Below, in pieces: positions 1 through 9,500 of a DNA stretch of 12,407 bases (positions are counted from its first letter, which is position 1; every line of letters begins with the position of its first letter). This DNA is from Cochliopodium minus. Taxonomy: Eukaryota > Discosea > Himatismenida > Cochliopodiidae. The position numbers and the translations under genes are program-made. The notes under the pieces were generated by a model that was not told where the DNA came from, made no database searches, and saw only the letters and a program-made list of their open reading frames with translations. The DNA lies in the NCBI GenBank assembly GCA_024220525.1, contig JAMYWO010000574.1, forward strand, positions 1,275 through 13,681. Direction: 5' to 3'.

Positions 1-420
1 AAGTCTTTCTTTTTCTAATCTTTCTTTCTCAAGTCTTTCCTTTTCAAGTCTTTCCTTCTCTAATCTCTCCTTCTCTAATCTTTCTTTCTCTAATCTTTCT
101 TTTTCAAGTCTTTCTTTTTCTAATCTTTCCTTCTCGAGTCTCTCTTTCTCTAATCTCTCCTTCTCAAGTCTTTCTTTCTCAAGTCTTTCTTTTTCAAGTC
201 TTTCTTTCTCTAATCTCTCCTTCTCAAGTCTTTCTTTCTCTAATCTTTCCTTTTCTAATCTTTCTTTCTCAAGTCTTTCCTTTTCAAGTTTTTCCTTCTC
301 AAGTCTCTCCTTCTCTAATCTTTCTTTCTCTAATCTCTCCTTCTCTAATCTTTCCTTTTCTAATCTTTCTTTTTCGAGTCTCTCGTTCTCAAGTCTTTCC
401 TTCTCTAATCTTTCTTTTTC
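1..420 (-). repeat. 28 x 15-bp coding tandem repeat, (EKERL)n
   Basis: Twenty-eight consecutive 15-bp units fill bases 1-420 without an indel and continue past the left edge. Read on the minus strand, every unit codes EKERL except the units at 286-300 (EKEKL) and 376-390 (ENERL). Third positions and Leu codons vary (TTA, CTT, CTC) while the peptide stays constant. The period of five does not suit a heptad coiled coil; alternating E and K/R at i, i+4 suits a stable single alpha-helix. The array lies in exon 4 of the CH-gelsolin gene. Confidence 0.97.
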
Positions 421-1771
421 AAGGAGTGATTCTTCTTCTTCCTTCTTTTTTTGTTCTAAAGTGAGTAAGATACGAACAGGAAGTACACTAGGATTACAAA
501 AAGTAATGGAAATGGGTTGGTTATCATTATTTGCTTTCTTCCATTTGGCGAGAAAATCAATATGATCAATTTCATTTGATTCATTGCTCATTAGAATCAC
601 TTCATTGGAATTGGAAAGGGAGAAAAGTTTTTCTGTTTCAATAATTACTTCTTCATTTTCATCAAGGATTTGATCAGTTTTGATTGATTTCCCTTTGTAA
701 GAGTCGGGATCAACACTTGAGAGAGAATGTTGAATGTTTTCATCATATCCTATTCCTAAATAATCATTCCATTCTGGTATTTCGAATCCTTCCTCTACTA
801 GAGCAACAAGAACCCTGGATTTTCCCAATTTTTTGATGAGAGTATTAGCAAAGTTGATGGCTTCTATTTTGTCCTCCTCTGTGCTATCTTTTCCAAATCT
901 GATGAATACTTCACAATTCTCTTTTTCTCCTTTGACCATTGCAACTCCCACGAGACAATAACATTTGTTTGAATTTAATTCATAAACATTATCTTTCTTC
1001 TCCATCAATACGTTTCCTTCTTTATTGATCTCCCAACATTTTCCAATTAATTGCAAAGAAATGAATGTCTCCAACTTTGCTAAAAATTGCTCATATTTGG
1101 ACATTCCTTGTTTGATGTGAAGATTGACAGGTAAATTATCATAATCTTTGAAATGTGTTTTTTGATATCTCAACATTAACTTGTTAAAATAAAATTTTTT
1201 AGATCTCATTATTCAAAATTAGAAAGCATTTAAAATCACCTGCCAAAAGAATCCCAATACAGAAGTAAAATCAATGGATTCAGTATCACCTGATTCATCC
1301 TTTTCAAAATCTTCAGCACTGATCCCGGTAGTTTCTTTCTTATAATTATTCTCCCTCAAAATGTTGAATGCTATTTCAAAATTTTCTCTCAAATGAGATT
1401 TATCCTGTTGGGAAAAAATTTTTAAATTAAATTTTATGATAAAATTTGGAATATGCGTACCTTTATGTTTTTGTGGTATCTAGGATTTATGACATTTTCT
1501 TTTGTGGAACATAAACGTGAAGCAAGTTTCACCAATATTTTTCCATCTTTGAGATCTTTGATAAAATCTGTGACAACAATCCCATCTTCATTGAGAACCC
1601 AATTTATGAATTTAATGAATACCTAATTATATGAAATGTTCACAAATAAATAGTTGAGGAGAAATAAATTTATACCTTGATATCTCTGGTTTGTTGTTCT
1701 TTGGCTGTAATATGCTTGTTGGAAACTTTTTTTTCGAGCTTGAGTGACTCTGATGATATATTTTTGTCCAT
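1..1771 (-). CDS. CH-domain plus gelsolin-like actin-binding protein, 3' end missing (runs off left edge)
   Basis: Exons on the minus strand: 1771-1676, 1622-1461, 1404-1240, 1179-1 (open at the edge); introns of 53, 56 and 60 nt, all GT-AG and phase 0. In-window length is 534 residues. Residues about 25-150 form a type-1 calponin homology domain: it has the FINWVL helix, a [15 protein letters not shown] stretch, NFEIAFNIL, and LGFFWQ joined across intron 3 to LMLRYQ, the usual end of a CH domain. That match fixes the 60-nt intron. Residues about 180-275 resemble a gelsolin repeat ([32 protein letters not shown]). A stretch to about residue 393 is unassigned, followed by 28 EKERL-type pentapeptides. 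CH and gelsolin modules both bind actin, so a cortical cytoskeleton role is inferred. The start is the first ATG in frame with the CH domain. It lies 77 bp from the stop of the phosphatase gene on the same strand. The CH call is strong; the gelsolin call is moderate. Confidence 0.87.
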
Positions 1772-1848
1772 TAATTAAATTTAATTTGCCGATCTAATTT
1801 TTTTTTTATTTTTATAAATATGATAACAAAAATTATATAACAATGTTC

Positions 1849-4050
1849 TCAATGTTCTTTTTCAAATCTCAAAGTTACAATTCCATCTGTCCTGTCAAAA
1901 ATACTACGTTTACTGGTTGGGTCTATCCTCAAATTGTTGGGTAACATGAGAATTCTTTGTGGGGTCGAAATCTGTATTTCGTTGTAGCTGATGATAAGAG
2001 AATTATCTGATAAAATTTTTTGAATTTCTTTTTGAGAATTGCTATCATATTTCAAAGATAAATAAAGCCGATCTGACTCTGCTTTGCATTCTAATTCTGT
2101 GCCACTTAAAAGTTGCACATAAATAATAACCTCTTCTTTTGTGTGTCCGATGGTGGCAGCTATGGGCACATTTACAGAACCAAGAGAATCTGAAAAAGAA
2201 AAAGGGGATCTGGTGTCTACAATGGATGAAGGACCATTGTCCAAGTCTATTTTTTCAATGAGAGTGTTTAACTTTTCGATATTTAAGGGAAGATCTTGAA
2301 AGAAACCAACACGAAACAAAAGACAACTGGAATGATCCATTTTACCTGGAAATTCACTATAAATAGAGGGTAGTGTACCTGTTTTGTTTTCGGTCATCCA
2401 TCTTCTCGAATTAGTTGTTGTTTCAAAGCAATGTTTTTCTAATTTCCCCACAACTTCTTTTAAATCATTAGAGCTCTCAAGAAAGATTTTGATTTTTTCA
2501 CAAAGATGAAGATTTTTTATTCTACTCAGTTCTTTTAAATTTAAATCTTCCCATTTTGTTGTCTCTGAAATTAAATTATCTACATCTGAAGGATTTAATC
2601 CCAACATTTGTGGATCAAAATTATCATGAATCCCATCTGAACAAGCCAAAATTAAATCACCTTCTTCTATTTTCCTAAAATTAATCATCAAATTTCTTAA
2701 ATCTGGATTATTTTGTTGATTTGGTCCTAATCTTCCACCTAAAGTTTAAATTTTTGACAGAAAGATTATTTTTATGTCTTTTTTTCCCGATGAATAATTA
2801 TATAGATCGGATTTTGATCGGATAATTAAAATTTACCTGGATCCTGGATATCCAAAGATGTAAAATTGATTCTATTCCCATAGGTGATATCCACCAATTC
2901 TTTATTTTTGAGAGAATAATGAAAACATTTGCAATCACCAACACAAATTGTCAATAACCCCCATTGTGAAGAAGATTTGAGAGGAAATGCTAACCCACCA
3001 AACAAAGTAGTGGTGCCAATTTTAATCCCCTCTCCCATTTTCTTACCTTCAAATATACAAGAATGAGCAACACTAATTGCTTCCAATAATTTAATTCCCA
3101 ATGAAAATACATCCTTGTATTTATCCCCATATTCGACATTAAATTCAACAAACTTTTTGCATGCCTATTTTTTGAAAAATTTAAGAATTTTCTATTCTCT
3201 TTCTTTTCAATTAAATATTTTTTTTTTACTTTCTCAGAGGCCTCTTGTGATGATTTTCCCCATCCGCATCCATCAGTCAAACAAAAAATTGATCTATTCT
3301 TATAAAAATGAGAAGATACAAAATCACAATTCGGTTCTCCCATTTGTATGTTTCCTTCCACTATTGGATATGTTGAAATTGATTTGAGAATGGCAGAATT
3401 TGAAAAAAAGTAATCATTTTGTGAATCAGATTTTAAATAAATACTGTGTGTAAAATTTTCTATTGGTTCAATTTTGATTCTTGGTAGGTGTCGATAATAT
3501 TTTGGTTGAATAAAAAGACTTTTTGAAAATATAAAATGCATTAATTAAATTTGAAAAAATTGGATATTTCTTACGAATCAACTTGTGATATTGATTTTGC
3601 CCTCAATGATCTTTGATCTAAAGATAAGGTTCTTGTTGTTGGTCTATTTGTTATATTTTCTTCAAAACATAAGGAATAAATATTTTCCAACATTTGCACT
3701 AACGTTTGCAACATCAAATTTATTTGGATCAATTGTTCTCCATTTTTATGTTCATTTTCTGAAATATAAAGTTTTGATGAGACTATATATTCTGAAATTT
3801 TCTTTTGGATTGTTTCTTTTGTTGCTATAATTTTTTCTAAGATTATATTTGAATATTCATATCTTTTTTCAAGAAAATGAAATGCTTTATGGAATAATTG
3901 TTGGGGTTCATTCATTATTTTGTTGTCGTACTCTTCAATATTTGTGTTAATCTCATTCATTTTATTTAATGTGAATGTTTCGCATAATTCATGAATCAAT
4001 TCCAATGAAGTAATTAATTTATTGAATTCTAATTCTATATTTTCTTGCAT
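1849..4050 (-). CDS. PPM/PP2C-type protein phosphatase with helical N-terminus and HSP20/CS-like C-terminus
   Basis: Exons on the minus strand: 4050-3575, 3518-3230, 3164-2837, 2738-1849; introns 56, 65 and 98 nt. They join into one frame of 660 residues ending in TGA. Residues 1-155 are hydrophilic and helical, with no family recognised. The PPM fold spans about 215-510. Candidate metal-binding Asp are D224 (NCDF), D241 (LTDGCGWG, in place of the usual DGHGG), D399 (ACSDGIHDN) and D499 (KMDHSS, in place of DDN). Also present are IGTTT at about 304, VGDCKCF at about 330 and DPGGRLG at 363-369, the last rebuilt exactly across intron 3. The key acidic residues are kept, so it is probably active on phospho-Ser/Thr; this is inferred. 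Residues about 545-658 look like an alpha-crystallin/CS beta sandwich (late ILMLPNNLRID, final DGIVTLRF). An upstream ATG near 4113 gives only five codons before a stop, so 4050 is the chosen start. Confidence 0.9.
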
Positions 4051-4405
4051 CTACAAATAATAGTGAAGGGTTCTTATTTGTTTTCAATTTTTTTAATTTT
4101 ATTGAATGGGATCCATTATCTGTTTGATAGAATATTTATTTAAAATAATTTTGATTTGAAGAAATGAATTTGATCGATCAATAGACTTTCTTTATAGTCT
4201 GCCAATAAAAAATTCTTTATAAATAATTTATAAAGAATTACACTCTTATTTGTGAATACCAACAAATTATTTTTTTTTATAAATATAAATTTTTTAATAT
4301 TTATTATTAAAAAAAAAAAAAGGTAAATAATCAAAATTCAATAGATAATATTTTTATTATTTTTTTTACTAGCTCAAGTTTTAGAATAAAGAGTAGCATT
4401 AATAA
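4051..4405. promoter_or_regulatory. Divergent intergenic region between phosphatase gene and RPL5
   Basis: This 355-bp gap separates the start codons of two genes read in opposite directions, so it must hold both promoters. It is almost entirely A and T, with several T and A homopolymers (for example the A run just before 4322). No motif can be named with confidence. A 64-codon open frame on the minus strand (4140-4334) is Ile/Phe/Lys-rich and looks like chance in AT-rich DNA. Confidence 0.5.
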
Positions 4406-5564
4406 ATGGGGTTCGTTAAGGTACAAAAAGACAAGGTAAAAACGACAAAATTACATTGAATTCTTTTAATTTTTTTAATAATTTGATTTTTTTGTTTATA
4501 CTTATTTTTCCAAAATTTTTTTTGTTTCAAATTTTTTTATTCTTTTTACTTACCTCTTTTTACCTTTACCCTCCAACTACTAAGGCATACTTTAAGGTAA
4601 TATTTTTTTATTAAAGTTGCTATTATTTAAATCAAATTTTATCCCCAATCTTTTCAAAAACCAGAGATTTCAAGTAAAATTTAAAAGAAGAAGAGAAGGA
4701 AAGACCGATTACAAGGCAAGAAAGAACTTGATCAAACAAGATAAAAATAAATATAATACCCCAAAATATCGTTTTGTTGTAAGATTCACCAATGCTGATA
4801 TCATCTGCCAAGTAATTGCTGCAAAAATTGTTGGAGATTTTGTTTTGACTGCTGCTTATGCCCACGAACTCCCAAATTATGGAGTTAAAACTGGTTTGAC
4901 CAATTACTCTGCTGCTTACTGTGTAGGATTGTTGTGTGCAAGAAGATTATTGAAGAAACTTGGTTTGGATGGAAAATTCAAGGGAAAGAAAGAAGCTAAC
5001 GGAAAATTCTATCTCATCAGAAAGTTGAGCTATAAACACAAAAAAGTTTTGAGAAGAAAACACAAAAAAATTAGAGATCGCGCTCACCCTTTTGTTGCTC
5101 TCCTTGATGTTGGTTTGAGAAAAACTTCTACTGGAGCTAAAGTTTTTGCAGCTCTTAAAGGAGCTGTAGATGGAGGACTTTCCATTCCACATAACCCAAA
5201 GAGATTCGTTGGTTTCAACAAAGAAACTCAAAAACTCGATTCTGAAGCTCTTCGTAAAAGAATCTTTGGAGGACATGTTGCTGATTGGATGAAGAAATTG
5301 AAAGAAGAAGATGAGAAGAAATATTCTAGACAATTCTCCCTTTACATCAAAGAAGGTATCACCTCTGACAAAGTTGAATCTGTCTATGCTAATGCTCACA
5401 AACAAATCAGAGCTAACCCTGAAAAAAAGAAAACCACTAAAGTTCCATCAGAGAAAAAACCAAAGAACTATTCCAGAAAGAGACTTACTGCATCCCAAAG
5501 AAAAGATAGAATTAGACAAAAAATGGCTTCTTTCCAAAAGAAAGTCTCTGCAAAGAACAATTAA
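4406..5564 (+). CDS. RPL5: 60S ribosomal protein L5 (uL18)
   Basis: Exons 4406-4435, 4585-4596 and 4665-5564; introns 149 and 68 nt. The product is 313 residues. It binds 5S rRNA and, with uL5, forms the 5S RNP built into the large ribosomal subunit. The N-terminus assembled from exons ([10 protein letters not shown], then AYFK, then RFQVKF) follows the animal and Dictyostelium L5 start almost residue for residue, which fixes a 12-nt middle exon. Further family hallmarks are [54 protein letters not shown]-like and a basic C-terminus. About 16 extra basic residues lie near residues 131-155, where human L5 is acidic and shorter. Short introns close to the start codon are common in ribosomal protein genes. 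An AATAAA follows the stop by about 20 bp. Confidence 0.97.
4585..4596 (+). other. RPL5: 12-nt microexon (AYFK) of RPL5
   Basis: The bases GCATACTTTAAG are flanked by ...ACTAAG on the left and GTAATA on the right. They code AYFK, the exact four residues found at this place in human and Dictyostelium L5. Skipping them keeps the frame but deletes these conserved residues. Confidence 0.92.
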
Positions 5565-5585
5565 TTTATCCCTTTCAAAAATTTT

Positions 5586-5591
5586 AATAAA
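5586..5591 (+). terminator. Candidate poly(A) signal of RPL5
   Basis: AATAAA lies 22 bp after the RPL5 stop codon and is followed by T-rich sequence. In DNA this rich in A and T the motif arises often by chance, so position is the main support. Confidence 0.4.
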
Positions 5592-5727
5592 ATTATTATT
5601 TCCAAAAAAATTTGTTCAATTATGAGGATTATTTTGTATAAACTGGCTTTCAAGACAAAAAAAAATACTTTTCGTTCATCATTAATCAATTATTCAAAAA
5701 AAAAAAAAATTGTTTCAATAAAAGTCA

Positions 5728-6399
5728 ATGAATGAAGATTCAAATGAACAAAAGTTACCCCCAAATCTCAATAAAGATATCCCCAAAATTTCCAGAAAAA
5801 GATCTGAGCATTTGAGGCTGCCAGTACCCAAAAATCTTAGAAATGGTATAAATTTAATTTTAACGAATACAAACATTATTAATAGCACATGAAAGAATCC
5901 TCTCTAGGTATGAAATTTTGATATTTTTTTCAAATATGTTTATTTTTTAAAAGTTGGAAAAAATTCACGAAATCCAACCTATACCTCCACATCTGTATCC
6001 TCCCCATTGATAAAAAATAGATCACATATCAAATCCGTTCAACTCAGAAATGATAAACGAGTAGTTACCGTTACATTTGAAGATAGAACCCATACCAATC
6101 TTTTATTTGGACCCTTTAATATAGCTGAAGATATTTTGAGGAAAATTTGTAAGAAAAGAATTTTAAATGAAAAAGAGCATCATTTAGAGAAAGTGGATGG
6201 AACAATCGTACAATTGAATACTCCCATGGAGGATTTATCAAATGAAACACATATTTTATTCAAGAGCAATAATAGAAAAATAGAGGGAGAGGAAAAAGAT
6301 TTGTTTGGTGATTTATTTAATGAAAACAACAGCAATCGAAATGGAAATGATAATTATAAAAAAAAGGTACAAAAAAAACAATTTAAAAAAGATCAATAA
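5728..6399 (+). CDS. Small protein, or N-terminal part of the RhoGEF, with a possible RA/ubiquitin-like domain
   Basis: Exons 5728-5845 and 5954-6399 with a 108-nt GT-AG intron, phase 1; 187 residues if it ends at the TAA at 6397. Residues about 60-135 (VVTVTFEDRTHTNLLFGPF, then IAEDILRKICKK, then HHLEKVDG and a late hydrophobic strand) have the beta-beta-alpha-beta pattern of ubiquitin-like folds, nearest in feel to Ras-association or FERM-F0 domains. The assignment is tentative. The C-terminus is Asn- and Lys-rich. Two things are uncertain. First, a second ATG at 5889, in a short exon ending at 5907, also splices in frame to 5954 (see findings). Second, the frame may not end at 6399: a donor at 6367 and an acceptor at 6448 would link it in phase to the DH-PH-FYVE gene, giving about 829 residues. 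The stop codon and the next ATG are only 70 bp apart. Confidence 0.65.
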
Positions 6400-6469
6400 A
6401 TAAAATTTTGAAATTAACCATCTTTTTTGAAAAAAATTAAATAACAAGAGCAAAGGAAACCTGATAGAA

Positions 6470-6559
6470 ATGGATGATGATTTTTTCTATGACAATGAAA
6501 CAGGGATAATCGATTCAAAAGATAATCATCCAAATGTCATCGAAAGCAATAATAATAAC

Positions 6560-6597
<38 letters not shown>

Positions 6598-9500
6598 TAA
6601 TAATAATAATAGAAATGATAATAATACAAATAATAATACAAATAATAATACAAATGAAAGAAAATCCAAAAAAACAATGAGCATCTTGTCCGACAATTCT
6701 TTCTCTTCCTACAAAGAACACATGTCAACATCATTACCATCTACTGTTACCACTACGTTATCTCGTCCCACTTCAAAGTTTTTTACAACAAAAAGGGAAA
6801 TGGATTTGATCAGTTCCATCATTGATGAAGAAAAGTTTGTTTTGGACATGAATGTCATTCTCATCACGGATATCCCCAAGAAGGTCGAGTTCAAACGTGA
6901 CAATATTGTTTTTGAGCTGCTTTATACAGAGCAGACTTACGTCAAAGGATTGAGAGTCTTGAAAGAGGTTTTTTCAACTAATTTTTTTAAAACTTTTTAT
7001 TTTTTAAACAAATTTTGTCATTTTTTATGAAACTTTTTATTTTAGAACAATTTTTTTTTTTATTATTTTTTTTTATTTTTTCTTTAATTTTTTTTTATTT
7101 TTCTTTCTTATTTTTATTTCAAAAAAATTTCACAATTCTGAAAATAGATTTACCAATCAAACTTTTTTTTTAAAAAAAAATAAGTTATTATTTAATAAAC
7201 AATCTAATTCTAAAAAATAAAATAAAAATATTCCTAATTTTCATATTTAAGTTTTTTTCCAAAATGTCAAACAGTTTTATTGTAGACAATTGTTGTATTA
7301 TTGCACAAGAAACAATTGGCCAGTGTACATAAGAGATTCTCTCAAAAAAGTGGAAAACATGGTGGATAGTATTCTTTCCATTAATCTTGTTCTCCTCAAA
7401 AATTTGGAAGAGAGAATGTCCAACTGGAATTCTCATACTTCCACCCTTGGTAATACAGTTTCATTTTCCCCTCTCCCCCCTTTTCAATTCCCAATTATAC
7501 TAAAATTTAAATAATTAAAAAATATGATGAAATAATAAAATAATAAAATAATAAAATATCTTTTGATAAAATAAATAAAATAATAAAATAAATAAAATAT
7601 CTTTTTATAAAATAAGATAAAATTATTTAAATTAAATAATTTTTAAAAATATTGAGATAATAAATAATAAATTAAATAATAAATAATAAATTTTTTTTGA
7701 ATAGGTGATGTACTTCTTCAATTAACTCCATTTCTAAAAGTGTACACAACATACACTGCAGACTTCGACAGTGTGATAGAAAAGGTTACCAGATCTGAAA
7801 AGTATGTTCCCTTTGCCGAAAAAATGAACGAAATCATGCAAGATTCCAATGTCCGTGATTTCTTGCGTAGTTTTTTTATCACTCCTGTTCAAGTAAATTT
7901 AATTACAAATATTCTTATTTTATGAATTTAATATCAAATTTATCAAATTTATCAAATTTATCAAATTTAACAAATTTATTTTATTAATCTTATTTATTAA
8001 ATTTATTTATTATAGAGAATACCAAGGTATATATTATTGTTGAAAGATTTAGTGAAAAGCACACCAGAGACACACAAGGATCTCCCTTTGTTGAACCAAA
8101 CTCTCGAAAAGCTCGAAAAGGTGGCCCTCGAAATCAATGAGGCCGTAAGAAATGCTGAAAATAAATCCAAATGCTTCCAAATTCAAAAATCCATCATTGG
8201 TGGTGATTTTGTAAAAAAATAATTTTTAATCTTTATTATTTTTTATAATCTTTAATATTTTTAATTTTTAAATATTTTATAATTTTTTTAATATTTTATA
8301 AAATTTTAATTGTGAGAATAGTCTATTTGATCAATCGAAACAATATATAATGTTGATTAATATTGATCATTTTTGATAATATAATAATTTAATTTTTTAT
8401 AATTTTATCTCATTTTATTTTTGGTATTTTTTTTTTCAATCAAAAATAGATTATAGCGCCCCATAGAAAAATATTAAGGGAAGGAAAGTTGAAGAAGATA
8501 AGGAAAAAAGATGTTCAAGCGAGAATGTTATGGCTTTTCAATGATATTTTGTTGTATTGCAGATCCACTAATGCCAGTGAACGTTTCGCGACAAACAAAA
8601 AGTATAAAAAACCTCAATTCGTCTTTTTAGCAAACGCAAAAGTTGAACATTTTCACGACAACATACCCAACTCTTCTGAGAAAAACCTCAAAGCTTTCCA
8701 AGGTTTTTATTATTAGTATTATTGTCTTTATTATTATTAGTATTATTATCTTTATTATTATTAGTATTATTACCTTTATTATTATTAGTATTATTGTTAG
8801 TATTATTGTTAGTATTATTACCTTTATTATTATTAGTATTATTACCTTTATTATTATTAGTATTATTACCTTTATTATTATTAGTATTATTGTTAGTATT
8901 ATTGTTAGTATTATTATCTTTATTATTATTAGTATTATTACCTTTATTATTATTAGTATTATTATCATTATTATTATTATCTTTATTATTATGATTAATA
9001 TTATTATCATTATTATTGTTATTATTTTTTTTTATATTAGTGTTGTTATTATTATTTTTTTTTATTTTGAATTTTCATTTATTCATATTTTTATATTTTA
9101 TTTTGATTATTTTTAATTTTCATTTTTATTTTTTGTCAAAAGTTTTGACAGATAGAAAATCATTTGTATTTGCTACAGAGACAGAAGAAGAATGTTCGAT
9201 GTGGATAAAAGCCATTTTAACAGAAATATTGAGGGAACAAAAAAATAAAAATAGTTTTTTATCCAATAACAACTTGAATGAAAACATCAACATCATCAAC
9301 AACAACCCTTCTTCCGTCAGCAATGAAGAACAGACAAATGAAGAGAAAAATGAAGAGAAAAATGAAAAGGAGAAAAGTGGACAGAAAGAGACAGGAGAAG
9401 AAGGTATATCTTTGGTTAGAAATAGTTACCTCACCCAAAAAAAAATAGATAATTTGATGGATAGCATTGATAACAACACTGTTGGTTCACAAGGTTATAA

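Noticed and set aside
1-420. CRISPR-like or satellite array
   Set aside because: The units are directly adjacent without spacers, keep one reading frame, and code a constant peptide within an exon.
3040-3050. Strong-looking splice donor (GGTAAGAA, minus strand) inside the phosphatase exon 3164-2837
   Set aside because: The frame stays open across it, and the following residues include the essential GTT and GD motifs, so it is read as coding GKK. An optional retained intron cannot be fully excluded.
4140-4334. 64-codon minus-strand open frame in the divergent intergenic region
   Set aside because: Composition is only Ile/Phe/Lys/Leu from AT-rich DNA, with no recognisable motif and no neighbouring exon signal.
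4617-4664. In-frame extension of the RPL5 frame upstream of RFQVKF, usable as an alternative protein start
   Set aside because: It begins at a TTG and codes residues unlike any L5. The conserved N-terminus MGFVKV is found at 4406 and joins through the 12-nt exon, so this stretch is intron 2.
8643-9116. Long open frames of Ile/Leu/Ser repeats on both strands
   Set aside because: They are products of the TTA repeat, lie in an intron, and the PH domain is completed exactly by splicing 8702 to 9143.
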